Assembly (NCBI RefSeq): GCF_001424305.1
Contig: NZ_LMPD01000001.1
Coordinates: 496,001-560,000, forward strand
Reading direction: 5' to 3'
DNA: 64,000 nucleotides
From: Pedobacter sp. Leaf176
GTDB taxonomy: Bacteria > Bacteroidota > Bacteroidia > Sphingobacteriales > Sphingobacteriaceae
The notes below the pieces were generated by a model. It was not told where the DNA came from. It did not search any database and was given only the letters and a program-made list of their open reading frames with translations. The position numbers and the translations under genes are program-made. Within the stretch, counting starts at the first letter, position 1. Each line of letters starts with the position of its first letter. Shown here piece after piece: positions 17,100-25,754 of the stretch.

Positions 17100-18004
17100 A
17101 TGTATAATAAGCAGCCACTTACTGTAGATGAACAAATCGCTCAATTAATAGAAAGAGGGCTATCAATTTCTGACTCTAATTTAGCTTTTCATTTTCTATC
17201 TCATATTAGTTATTATCGCTTGGCAGGTTATTGGTGGCCAATGCAATCGGAGCCTAAAGAAGGCCATGTCTTCAAGCCTGGAAGTAGGTTCGAAGATGTA
17301 ATTTCATTATACAATTTTGATAGAGAATTTCGAATTATCGTTTTTGATGCTATTGAAAAAATAGAAATCAGCTTACGAACAAAATTAATTTATCATTTGT
17401 CTCATGAATTTGGCCCATGGTGGTTTCAAAAATTAGAGATATTTCAAAACGTACCTGAAGCAGTAAAAACTTTAGCCGTCATTGAGGAGGAATTAACTCG
17501 TTCTAAAGATATCTTTATTAAATCTCATAAAACAAAACACAAAGATGATTTACGCTTTCCTCCATCCTGGAAAACATTAGAACTCACTAGTTTTGGGGCG
17601 CTTTCAAAAATTTATGGAAATCTTAAAAATGATGTGGTGTCTAAAGATACCATTGCTAAAGAACTTGGTTTAGTTAATCATACCTATCTGCCTAGTTGGC
17701 TACAATCTTTAGCTCAAATAAGAAATTATTGTGCGCATCATAGCCGTTTATGGAATAAAAATCTTCCAGGCAGACCTAAGCTTTGTCAAGCCCGCCTTGT
17801 AGTTGGATTGCTGAATTACCAGAAGAAAAGGAGTTGCACATGCTTTACATCCACTTGTGTTGCATAAAATATTTGCTAAATATTATTCAACCCCAAAATA
17901 ACCTAAAACTTCAACTAATCGGTTTATTGGAAAAATATCCAAGTGTAGACCCAAATGCCTTAGGCCTGAAACCTAATTGGGCAAACGAACCATTATGGAA
18001 ATAA
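17100..18004 (+). pseudogene. Abi_2-family (AbiD/AbiF-like) HEPN protein, frameshifted
   Basis: The first frame (17100-17867) encodes about 226 recognisable residues of an Abi_2 protein, including HFLSHISYYRLAGYWWP and the HEPN ribonuclease motif R208-NYCA-H213. The C-terminal part, from SPPCSWIAELPEEKELHML through NALGLKPNWANEPLWK, continues in another frame and ends at 18004. Restoring one T to the CTTTG at 17781-17785 joins the two into one protein of about 300 residues, the normal family length. The change is therefore a single-base loss in a T run, either real or a sequencing error. Translation of the shifted frame would replace the C-terminus after about residue 228, leaving the HEPN motif intact. 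A structured RNA precedes it. Confidence 0.82.
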
Positions 18005-18957
18005 GAAATACAATCTGCAAACTTTTCAATATAAAATATCCAATTATCCAGGCTGGAATGGTTTGGTGTAGCGGCTGGAAACTGGCATCAGCAGTTTCGA
18101 ATGCAGGTGGATTGGGCATTATCGGTGCGGGTTCCATGTATCCGGAAGTTTTGCAAATGCACATCCGAAAATGTAGAGTTGCAACCGAAAAACCTTTTGG
18201 CGTAAACATCCCATTGTTGTATCCGAATATTCAAGAGATTATTGACGTTGTAATTGAAGAAGATGTAAAAATCGTTTTCTCTTCAGCCGGGAATCCGGCC
18301 ACCTGGACCGGCATTTTAAAAGAAACGGGAATAACGGTTGTTCATGTAATTGCAAATACCAAATTCGCGTTGAAAGCCCAGGAAGCGGGAGTAGATGCCA
18401 TAGTTGCTGAGGGTTTTGAAGCCGGTGGACATAACGGTCGCGAGGAGACTACCACTATGTGTTTAATACCAATAGTTAAAGCCGCGGTAAATATTCCTAT
18501 TATTGCCGCAGGAGGAATTGCGAGTGGAAAATCGATGCTGGCCGCTTTTGCCCTTGGAGCCGATGCTGTTCAAATCGGTTCTGCCTTTGCAGTTGCTGAG
18601 GAATCATCTGCTCATCCGGCATTCAAAAATAAAATTATTTCATCAGCTGAAGGCGATACAAAATTGGCTATGAAAAAACTTGTTCCAGTCAGGCTTTTAA
18701 AAAATGAATTTGCCGATGCCGTTGCGCAAGCGGAGGCTGAAGGTGCCGACCGAACCCAATTAATAGCGTTGTTGGGAAAGGCAAGAGCAAAACTTGGTAT
18801 GTTTGAGGGCGACTTGGAAAACGGCGAACTTGAAATCGGGCAGGTTTCTGCTATGCTACAAGAAATAAAGCCGGCTAAACAGATTTTAGAAGAAATTTGG
18901 CAGGACTATCGAACAGGTTTAAAAAGATTTAGGGATTTACATGATGAAACCAAATAA
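17995..18957 (+). CDS. Nitronate monooxygenase / 2-nitropropane dioxygenase family
   Basis: A 320-residue FMN-dependent TIM-barrel protein starting MEIRNTICKLFNIKYPIIQ. Family marks are the AGMVWCSGWKLASAVSNAGGLG N-terminus, the EGFEAGGHNG flavin/catalytic region with its histidine, and AAGGIASGKSMLAAFALGADAVQIG phosphate-binding loops. Members oxidise alkyl nitronates; some act as enoyl-ACP reductases of the FabK type, a related possibility. The ATG at 17995 overlaps the final codons of the Abi gene (stop at 18002-18004) by ten bases, so the two may be translationally coupled. An upstream TTG at 17977 is less likely. Confidence 0.9.
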   Translation: MEIRNTICKLFNIKYPIIQAGMVWCSGWKLASAVSNAGGLGIIGAGSMYPEVLQMHIRKCRVATEKPFGVNIPLLYPNIQEIIDVVIEEDVKIVFSSAGNPATWTGILKETGITVVHVIANTKFALKAQEAGVDAIVAEGFEAGGHNGREETTTMCLIPIVKAAVNIPIIAAGGIASGKSMLAAFALGADAVQIGSAFAVAEESSAHPAFKNKIISSAEGDTKLAMKKLVPVRLLKNEFADAVAQAEAEGADRTQLIALLGKARAKLGMFEGDLENGELEIGQVSAMLQEIKPAKQILEEIWQDYRTGLKRFRDLHDETK

Positions 18958-18984
18958 TATGCGTACGGATAGATTCTGGTTTAC

Positions 18985-18992
18985 TAACTTTG
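18985..18992 (+). promoter_or_regulatory. Acylphosphatase promoter -7 element
   Basis: TAACTTTG is an exact TAnnTTTG match 28 bases before the acylphosphatase ATG. It probably drives the acylphosphatase-flippase-dut-TPR-DUF4292 series. Confidence 0.6.
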
Positions 18993-19020
18993 CGCCTCTA
19001 AATGATAATTTCATAAACGT

Positions 19021-19335
19021 ATGAATGGGAGAAATTCAAAGTCCCCTTTAGGGGATTTAGGGCTTAAACACTTAAATATCACCATCACTGGCAAAGTTCA
19101 GGGCGTAGGTTTTAGGGAAACAACTAAAATTGTAGCGAACCAAATGATGGTTAATGGTTTCGTTAGAAATGAAAAAGACGGTTCGGTATTTATTGAAGCA
19201 GAGGGAGAAGACATTTTTCTAGAGGAGTTTGTAAACTGGTGCCATGAGGGACCAGACCGCTCCCGTGTAGAAAATGTCTCAGTTAGTGAGGGCGAAGTGA
19301 AAAACTATCGTAATTTTGAAGTTTTAAGAAAGTAG
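19021..19335 (+). CDS. acyP: Acylphosphatase with a repeat-derived N-terminal extension
   Basis: Hydrolyses carboxyl-phosphate bonds such as acetyl phosphate and 1,3-bisphosphoglycerate. The GKVQGVGFR phosphate-binding loop (24-32) with catalytic R32 and the catalytic N50 in GFVRN are present. At 104 residues it is about a dozen longer than usual. The extra residues come from KSPLGDLG, encoded by a TCCCCTTTAGGGGATT palindrome at about 19041-19057 that looks like a dispersed Bacteroidota repeat. No later start codon fits the domain, so the repeat seems to have been taken into the coding region. The 74-base gap to the flippase gene holds another inverted repeat. Confidence 0.88.
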   Translation: MNGRNSKSPLGDLGLKHLNITITGKVQGVGFRETTKIVANQMMVNGFVRNEKDGSVFIEAEGEDIFLEEFVNWCHEGPDRSRVENVSVSEGEVKNYRNFEVLRK

Positions 19336-19341
19336 CGAGTA

Positions 19342-19410
19342 TTTAGTATCAAGTAGCAAGACAGTCTCTATGCTAGTCTCGATACATGATACTTTAATCT
19401 AGATACTAAA
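19342..19410. repeat. Inverted-repeat element between acyP and flippase
   Basis: TTTAGTATC (19342-19350) and GATACTAAA (19402-19410) are perfect 9-base terminal arms. TAGTATCAAGTAGCAAGA at the left end also occurs with one change at 49471-49488, so this belongs to a dispersed family. Confidence 0.6.
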
Positions 19411-20897
19411 TGTCTGTATATAAAAAGTTCCTTGGGCAAACAATGGTTTATGGTATCAGTACCATTGCCTCGCGGTTACTTAATTTCATTTTAACCCCAA
19501 TATTTACCAGAAGTTACGGTGCGAGTGCATTGGGTGTTTTTACTAAAATGTACGCTTATGCCTCTATGACAAATGCCATATTGGCTTTTGGTATGGAAAC
19601 TACTTTTTTCAGGTATCTCAATAAACACGAAGACAAAAAGCAACAGGTTTATAACAATTCTTTTCTGATTGTTGCTTTTATATCCATTCTCTTTTTAATT
19701 ACTGGACTTGTTTTTACCGAACCGATAACCCAGTGGTTGTTAAATAATAATATGTCGCATTATCAGGATCAAAAAAGATATGTGCAATATTTTCTTTGGC
19801 TCTTATTTTCGGATGCCATTTGTGTAATCCCCTTTGCAAGGATTAGGGCTGATGGAAAGCCTTTTAGATATAGTATCATTAAATTTGTAAACATCCTAAG
19901 TTATGTGCTCTTAAGTCTGTTTTTCATTTATGGTATCCCATTGATTATTAAACACGATTTGCCCGGCTCAGCGTTCTTTCAAAGTTGGTTCCGGGATAAA
20001 TGGGTTGGATATGTATTTATTGCCAATCTCGTAGCGAGTGCCCTTACCTTTTTGCTTTTAGTGCCTGAATTTTTAAAGGTGCAGTATAAGTTTGATCGCG
20101 ATCTTTTTAAAAAAATGCTTTCTTACAGCTGGCCTGTCCTGATTGCGAATTTATCCTTTATTGTTAATGAGAACCTGGATAAAATACTTTTGGACAGATA
20201 TACAACCGAGGCAGAGGTAGGTATTTATGGCGCTGTTTGTAAGCTGGCTATATTTTTAAGTATTTTCAATATGGCCTTCAGACTGGGTGCTGAGCCGTTT
20301 TTCTTCAGCTATGCTAAAAATGAAAATGCAAAGGTTACTTATGCAAAAATTCTGGAATATTTTGTGATTGCACTTTCCATTCTTTTTGTGGCGCTCACTG
20401 CAAATATTGAAATCCTAAAATACTTTATCAGCCGGGATGCAAAACACCTGGCAGAGTATTGGGTAGGTTTACCCGCAGTTCCCTTTTTATTGGTAGGATA
20501 CGTGTGCTTAGGTATTTATATGAATCTTTCCATTTGGTATAGATTATCTGATCAAACAAGATTTGGATTATATATTTCGCTTGTTGGCGCGTTTATAACA
20601 ATTGTCTTCAATATAATATTAATTCCAAAGTTTAGTTACATGGGTTCGGCCTGGGTTTCAATGGCAACTTATGCTACAATGATGATTATTTCCTACATCC
20701 TTGGACAGAAATATTACCCCATTCCTTACAACCTAAAAAAGATTTTAGCTTACCTGATCATTTCCATCATATTGGTATTCTCTTCGTTTTTCGTATTCAA
20801 TAGAAATATTTATATTGGTAATGCCATGCTCATTGCTTTTGTTGCGGGTATTGCCTATTTCGAAAAGAAAGATTTGTTGAAAATTTTGAAACGATAG
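19410..20897 (+). CDS. Polysaccharide flippase-like (MATE/Wzx superfamily) membrane protein
   Basis: A 495-residue integral membrane protein with about 14 hydrophobic helices, from MVYGISTIASRLLNFILTPI through SIILVFSSFFVFN. The N-terminal layout and the central GVFTKMYAYASMTNAIL/MLSYSWPVLIANL regions fit the polysaccharide-biosynthesis flippases that move undecaprenyl-linked units across the inner membrane. No glycosyltransferase is adjacent, so the substrate is open. Its ATG is the last base-group of an inverted repeat. Spacing to dut (33 bases) suggests one operon with acyP, dut, the TPR gene and the DUF4292 gene. Confidence 0.85.
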   Translation: MSVYKKFLGQTMVYGISTIASRLLNFILTPIFTRSYGASALGVFTKMYAYASMTNAILAFGMETTFFRYLNKHEDKKQQVYNNSFLIVAFISILFLITGLVFTEPITQWLLNNNMSHYQDQKRYVQYFLWLLFSDAICVIPFARIRADGKPFRYSIIKFVNILSYVLLSLFFIYGIPLIIKHDLPGSAFFQSWFRDKWVGYVFIANLVASALTFLLLVPEFLKVQYKFDRDLFKKMLSYSWPVLIANLSFIVNENLDKILLDRYTTEAEVGIYGAVCKLAIFLSIFNMAFRLGAEPFFFSYAKNENAKVTYAKILEYFVIALSILFVALTANIEILKYFISRDAKHLAEYWVGLPAVPFLLVGYVCLGIYMNLSIWYRLSDQTRFGLYISLVGAFITIVFNIILIPKFSYMGSAWVSMATYATMMIISYILGQKYYPIPYNLKKILAYLIISIILVFSSFFVFNRNIYIGNAMLIAFVAGIAYFEKKDLLKILKR

Positions 20898-20930
20898 CAT
20901 TCATTTTAATCTAATTCACTCATTCCTGAC

Positions 20931-21365
20931 ATGAACATAAAAATCATAAATAAATCAGCACATCCGTTGCCGCAATACGAAACTGCCCATGCCGCAGGGA
21001 TGGATTTAAGGGCTTCAATCGAAGGAGAAATTATATTAAAACCTTTACAACGCCAACTCATTCCGACAGGGTTGTTTATTGAATTGCCGGTTGGTTACGA
21101 GGCCCAGATCAGGCCAAGAAGTGGCCTCGCTTATAAGCATGGTGTCAGTATTGTAAATGCACCCGGCACAATCGACGCGGATTACCGGGGAGAGCTGAAA
21201 GTTTTATTGGTAAATTTATCAGATACTGATTTCAAAATCGTTAATGGTGATAGAATTGCACAAATGGTTGTCGCTAAACACGAAACTGTAGTTTGGCAAT
21301 CTGTTGATGTCCTGGGTGAAACAGCCAGAGGTGAGGGCGGTTATGGCCATACGGGAAAAAGTTAA
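20931..21365 (+). CDS. dut: Deoxyuridine 5'-triphosphate nucleotidohydrolase (dUTPase)
   Basis: A 144-residue trimeric dUTPase that hydrolyses dUTP to dUMP and pyrophosphate, keeping uracil out of DNA. All five motifs are visible: [32 protein letters not shown] and [10 protein letters not shown]. Length is normal. It sits between the flippase and the TPR gene in a plus-strand series. Confidence 0.96.
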   Translation: MNIKIINKSAHPLPQYETAHAAGMDLRASIEGEIILKPLQRQLIPTGLFIELPVGYEAQIRPRSGLAYKHGVSIVNAPGTIDADYRGELKVLLVNLSDTDFKIVNGDRIAQMVVAKHETVVWQSVDVLGETARGEGGYGHTGKS

Positions 21366-21432
21366 TGATATGTTAGAAAATGATTGATTGAGAAAATTAT
21401 TTTAAATATTCACTCATTCAAAATTCAGATTT

Positions 21433-23127
21433 ATGATTAAAGGGTACGTTTTTCTTTTTGCGTTTGTCATTAGCTTTAAAACCAATGCACAAATAAATCC
21501 TGTATTTGCTTCAAGCCATGATAGTAACATGGTAAAGCAGTTGTTTTTTGCAGGTTTAAAAGAAAAAATGGCGGATAACTATGTTGGTGCAACAATGAAC
21601 TTTAGTAAAGTTTTAAGCCTGGATCCCGCCAATCATGCCGCCTATTTCGAATTGGCAAATGCAAACCTTCGCCAGGATAAACTGGCTGAGGCTGAACTTA
21701 ACATAAAACAGGCTGTTAAATTCGGTCCGGATAATAAGTGGTATTTAAGATTGCAGGGCGACGTTTACAAACGCACCAATAAAATACCTGAATTGATTGC
21801 TGTTTTTAATCAATTGATCCGTATTGACCCAGATAATGATGCATATTATTTTGATAAAGCCAATGCCGAATTTATTTCTAATCAGCCTGAAGAAGCGAAA
21901 AAAACCTATGATGTTATTGAGAAGAAATTTGGCGAGTCGAGAGCGTTAGCAAATGCAAAAAGGCGCTTTCAACAAAACGGAAATGCAAGCGACAGCGATA
22001 TCGTTAAGTTATTGGAAGGCAACCAGGCGGATGTTAAAAATTATTTATATGCCGCAGGCTTATTGCTTCAAAAAAATAATGATGCTGAAGCTTTAAAAGT
22101 TTTGCAGAAGGCTCAAAGTTTAGAACCTGATAACTTCGAGGTGAACCTGGGACTGGCAGACATTTATCGTAAGCAGAAAAATGATGAAGCTGCTTTTGCC
22201 GCATTGAGGTTAGCCTTTGAAAGCGATGAGATGCCACTTATTGAAAAGGAAAAAATTATTGTGGGTCTGTTACCAAAATTAAATCAGCCGGTTGTAGCAA
22301 AAAATGTGACCGATTTAAGCCGGATTATTGCTGAAAAAAATTCAACAGATCCTAAGGCAATCGCACTTTATGGGGATGTTTTGTATCAACAAAATAAGTT
22401 GAAAGAGTCTTTGGTCCAATATCAGTCGGCCTTAAAGTTAAATGAACAAGTGTATGCCGTTTGGGAGCAAATTATCAATATTCAGACTTTGTTAGGTCAT
22501 TATGCTGATGCGATTAAAGTAGGCGATGAAGCATTAACCATTTATCCAAATCAGGCTGGTTTGTATTATTATACGGCTTATGCCTTATATAAAACCGATA
22601 AATATGAGCCTGCGCTATCAAATTTAAAAAATGCACTCCAGTTGGATGTCGATAATAAAAGTTTACAGGCACAGGTTTACGCGTTACAAGGCGATATATA
22701 CATCAATCAAAATAATTTTACCCTGGCTAAATCAGCTTTTGAAAAGGCAATTTTAACGGAGCCCGACAACTACCTGATCATGAACAATTATGCTTATTAC
22801 CTGGCGTTGAAAAATGATGATTTGGTTAAAGCAGCTAAGTATGCCGAAACGGCAGCCACTGCAATGCCCGATAATCCATCAGTTGCAGACACTTATGCCT
22901 TTATTTTGTTGAAGCAGCAAAAGTACGATTTAGCTAAAATCTGGATTGAAAAAGCCCTGCAAAACAATAGCTATAAGAATGGTGTTTACTTGGAGCGTTA
23001 CGGCGATATCCTTTTCTTAAAAGGCGACAAAGAAGCTGCGGTAAGTCAATGGCAGAAAGCAAAGAATGCTGGAAACAGCTCCGAAGTGTTAAATAAGAAG
23101 ATAAATGAAAAAAAGTATTTTAAATAG
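21433..23127 (+). CDS. Exported tetratricopeptide-repeat protein
   Basis: A 564-residue protein with a signal peptide (MIKGYVFLFAFVISFKTNAQ). The rest is built of about 12 TPR units recognised by repeated A-x-Y-x-L/A-N and P-N/D-N-x pattern (for example LDPANHAAYFELANANLRQ and IRIDPDNDAYYFDKANA). It probably scaffolds a periplasmic or outer-membrane complex. The 3' end overlaps the DUF4292 lipoprotein gene by 23 bases, so the two are translated together. This dut, TPR, DUF4292, EnvC-like order recurs in Bacteroidota as I recall, hinting at an envelope role. Confidence 0.87.
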   Translation: MIKGYVFLFAFVISFKTNAQINPVFASSHDSNMVKQLFFAGLKEKMADNYVGATMNFSKVLSLDPANHAAYFELANANLRQDKLAEAELNIKQAVKFGPDNKWYLRLQGDVYKRTNKIPELIAVFNQLIRIDPDNDAYYFDKANAEFISNQPEEAKKTYDVIEKKFGESRALANAKRRFQQNGNASDSDIVKLLEGNQADVKNYLYAAGLLLQKNNDAEALKVLQKAQSLEPDNFEVNLGLADIYRKQKNDEAAFAALRLAFESDEMPLIEKEKIIVGLLPKLNQPVVAKNVTDLSRIIAEKNSTDPKAIALYGDVLYQQNKLKESLVQYQSALKLNEQVYAVWEQIINIQTLLGHYADAIKVGDEALTIYPNQAGLYYYTAYALYKTDKYEPALSNLKNALQLDVDNKSLQAQVYALQGDIYINQNNFTLAKSAFEKAILTEPDNYLIMNNYAYYLALKNDDLVKAAKYAETAATAMPDNPSVADTYAFILLKQQKYDLAKIWIEKALQNNSYKNGVYLERYGDILFLKGDKEAAVSQWQKAKNAGNSSEVLNKKINEKKYFK

Positions 23128-23899
23128 TGTTCTAATTATTGCGGCGGTTTGTTTAGCTACCGCTTGTAAGCCGAAGAGAGAAATCGTCGTTGTACCACAA
23201 ACAAAGTCGGAAACGAAGGTTGATAATTCGAAAGCAGAGGCTTTAACGCTGTTGAATAACAAACAGCTGAAGTTTAATACACTTTCTTTGAAAGCAAAAG
23301 CAACACTCGATATTAATGGCGACGCGAATGATGTAACCATGAACTTTCGGATGAAAGACAAAGAAATCATTTGGATAAGTATTACTGCATTGGGCGGCCT
23401 GGCAGAAGTTGCGAGGGCTTTAATTACGCCTGACAGCATTAAAATCCAAAACAAGCTAAAGAGCGAATACCTTAAAAAACCGTTTAGTTATATCTACAAT
23501 TTTACGAATAAGCAGGTCAACTTTAACACGCTCCAATCAATTTTGACTGGTAATGCGATGGGCGAATTCCTTACAGATAAATCAGATGTAAAACAGGAAA
23601 ATGGTGTTTGGGTTGTATCGGGTACTAAAGAAAATTTAGATTATAAATTACTTTTTAATACCTTATTTAAAGTTGCGGAAACAAATCTTAATGATGCAAA
23701 AGGCGGTCAAGCTTTAAAAGTGACATATTCAGATTATCAGAAGCTCAACGACTCGCTATTTCCAGGTGCTTTAAACATCAATACGTTATCTGGTAATAAG
23801 AAAATAAATATCGAGTTACAGTATGTAAAAATAGATGGCAATGTTCCTGTCGATTTTCCGTTTACTGTACCAAAGAGATATACATTGGTAACCAGATAG
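23105..23899 (+). CDS. DUF4292 family lipoprotein
   Basis: A 264-residue protein with lipobox LATAC (lipidated C21). The body is a LolA/LppM-like beta fold: LKAKATLDINGDANDVTMNFRMKDKEIIWIS followed by ALGGLAEVARALITPDSIKIQNK matches DUF4292. The YVKIDGNVPVDFPFTVPKRY C-terminus is also family-like. A role in lipid or lipoprotein handling is suggested by the fold only. The start overlaps the TPR gene. A 138-base gap precedes the EnvC-like gene, with a promoter within it. Confidence 0.88.
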   Translation: MKKSILNSVLIIAAVCLATACKPKREIVVVPQTKSETKVDNSKAEALTLLNNKQLKFNTLSLKAKATLDINGDANDVTMNFRMKDKEIIWISITALGGLAEVARALITPDSIKIQNKLKSEYLKKPFSYIYNFTNKQVNFNTLQSILTGNAMGEFLTDKSDVKQENGVWVVSGTKENLDYKLLFNTLFKVAETNLNDAKGGQALKVTYSDYQKLNDSLFPGALNINTLSGNKKINIELQYVKIDGNVPVDFPFTVPKRYTLVTR

Positions 23900-24024
23900 T
23901 TTTCTGTTTAACCGTTTAGCTAGGATTTTTAGCTATAGGATGAAGTTTTAGTGAAGAAGCTTATCCATCAGGTATTTGTGCTCCCAGTATATCAATTTTA
24001 ATATATTTTACTGTAAAATTTTTA

Positions 24025-24032
24025 TACTTTTG
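24025..24032 (+). promoter_or_regulatory. EnvC-like gene promoter -7 element
   Basis: TACTTTTG is an exact TAnnTTTG match that ends only five bases before the ATG at 24038. The mRNA is likely to be leaderless or nearly so. Confidence 0.6.
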
Positions 24033-24037
24033 GCTTA

Positions 24038-25336
24038 ATGAAGCTACACAAATTTGTATTTATTCTGATTATTAGTGTGTTTTCCGTTGCGGCTTCGGCT
24101 CAAACAGCAAACGAACTCAGAAGAAAAAAGGAGGCAATCGAACGCGATATTGAACAACTTCAAAAAAGTCTTACCAAAACTGCAAATGGTAAAAAACTTA
24201 CATTGCAACAAATTAATGTAATTAATGCCCAAATCAGGTTACGTCAGGATAAAATTGGCGCCATTAATTCCGAAATAAAAAACCTGGATAATCAAATCTC
24301 TCAGAACACAAATACCGTACATACATTGCAAGGTCAGTTAGGTGATCTTAAAAAGGAATATGCCGGGATGATTCGTTTCGCACAAAGGAATCGAAATGCT
24401 TACGAAAAAATGATGTTCATTTTTGCCGCAAAGGACTTCAATCAGGCGTATAAGAGAATAAAATATTTACAACAGTTTAGTCAATACCGTAAAAAGCAGG
24501 CTGGTTATATTGAAAATACACAACAAGACCTGAATGGTAAAATCAAAGTTCTGGATAGGACATTGAGAGAAAAAAGTGATTTATTGAAGGAGCAGGAGCG
24601 TGAAAGGGAGCGTTTAGGTAAAGATAAAAGCCAGCAATCGGCAGTTTTAAATAATTTAAGCAAGCAGGAGCGAACTTTTAAAAAGGATATTGCTTCAAAG
24701 CAGAGGCAAAGAGCTCAGTATGATAGAATGATCAGGGCGGCGATTCAGCGTGCAATTGAAGAGGCACGAAGAGAAGAGGCTAGGAAAAGGGCTGCAGAGG
24801 AAGCCCGGTTGGCTGCGGAAGCCAAGGCTGCTGCAGCTAAAGCGAAAGCTGAAAACAGACCTGCCCCTGCTGCCCCGCCTGCAGCAAAGGTGAAAACGAA
24901 TAGTGAAGCACTTACAGCAACACCAGAAAGTGCCAGATTATCTGAAGGATTTGAAAATAACCGTGGACGATTACCCTGGCCGGTTGCTACAGGTCAGATA
25001 ACCGAACGTTTCGGTATGCATAAAGTAGATCAGGCAACATACACAAATGATGGGGTGGATATTACTACTTCTGAAGGTGCAACAGTTAGGGCAGTGTTTA
25101 GTGGGACAGTAAAATTAGTGCAGAATTATTTAGGTAAAAACCTGGTCTTAATCAGTCATGGAGAATACTTTACCGTTTATCAGAATTTAAAATCGGTTAA
25201 TGTAAGTGTTGGTAGTAAGGTTGATACTAAAGACGCAATAGGCACAGTTGCAAATACAGAAGGTTCAGCAGTTCTAAACTTCCAAATCAGAAGGGTTTCA
25301 ACACCTTTAAATCCTGAAGCTTGGATAAGTAAATAA
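24038..25336 (+). CDS. EnvC-like murein hydrolase activator (degenerate M23)
   Basis: A 432-residue periplasmic protein with a signal peptide (cleavage near residue 22). A long coiled coil follows at about 24-270 (ELRRKKEAIERDIEQLQKSL, ending in an Ala/Arg/Glu-rich helix and a Pro-Ala linker). The C-terminal LytM/M23 domain (about 310-432) lacks metal ligands: NHxGVD is replaced by NDGVDI and the HxH by YQN/NFQIR. EnvC and related proteins with the same loss activate N-acetylmuramyl-L-alanine amidases for septum splitting, so that role is inferred. A tatA pair follows. Confidence 0.88.
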   Translation: MKLHKFVFILIISVFSVAASAQTANELRRKKEAIERDIEQLQKSLTKTANGKKLTLQQINVINAQIRLRQDKIGAINSEIKNLDNQISQNTNTVHTLQGQLGDLKKEYAGMIRFAQRNRNAYEKMMFIFAAKDFNQAYKRIKYLQQFSQYRKKQAGYIENTQQDLNGKIKVLDRTLREKSDLLKEQERERERLGKDKSQQSAVLNNLSKQERTFKKDIASKQRQRAQYDRMIRAAIQRAIEEARREEARKRAAEEARLAAEAKAAAAKAKAENRPAPAAPPAAKVKTNSEALTATPESARLSEGFENNRGRLPWPVATGQITERFGMHKVDQATYTNDGVDITTSEGATVRAVFSGTVKLVQNYLGKNLVLISHGEYFTVYQNLKSVNVSVGSKVDTKDAIGTVANTEGSAVLNFQIRRVSTPLNPEAWISK

Positions 25337-25356
25337 CATTAGGTAATTAAAATGTT

Positions 25357-25364
25357 TATATTTG
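25357..25364 (+). promoter_or_regulatory. tatA promoter -7 element
   Basis: TATATTTG is an exact TAnnTTTG match, 17 bases before the ATG at 25382. Confidence 0.6.
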
Positions 25365-25381
25365 TATAAAATAGATTAGTG

Positions 25382-25744
25382 ATGTATCAAGGCACGTTAT
25401 TAGAGTTTTTAAATATGGGTGGATCTGAGATCGTACTCATTTTAGTAGTCGTACTTTTGTTATTCGGAGGTAAAAAATTGCCTGAATTAGCGAGGGGATT
25501 AGGTAAAGGAATCAGGGAATTTAAGGATGCTTCTGATGGTGTTAAGCGTGAAATTCATAGAAATATAAATGCTATGGATTTAGATAAGGAAGAAGAAACT
25601 CATACAGTTACAAATAATAATAACTCACATGAACCTGCTGAAAGCCCGGCAACGGAAACCGCAGCACAACACGGAGCGGATGTTCCGTATCCATCAAGCA
25701 CGCCCATCGACGATAAAATAGTAACTGACAGTCAAAAAGTTTAA
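25382..25744 (+). CDS. tatA: TatA/E-type twin-arginine translocase subunit with long tail
   Basis: A 120-residue protein starting at the ATG at 25382 (a GTG just before is possible). A short N-terminal segment leads to the single membrane helix ([19 protein letters not shown]), the hinge FGGKKLPE and the amphipathic helix [18 protein letters not shown]. The remaining 55 residues are acidic and Asn/Thr-rich. Bacteroidota usually lack TatB, so one of the two TatA copies here may play that part; this is inference. Ten bases separate it from the second copy. Confidence 0.92.
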   Translation: MYQGTLLEFLNMGGSEIVLILVVVLLLFGGKKLPELARGLGKGIREFKDASDGVKREIHRNINAMDLDKEEETHTVTNNNNSHEPAESPATETAAQHGADVPYPSSTPIDDKIVTDSQKV

Positions 25745-25754
25745 ACAAAAAATT

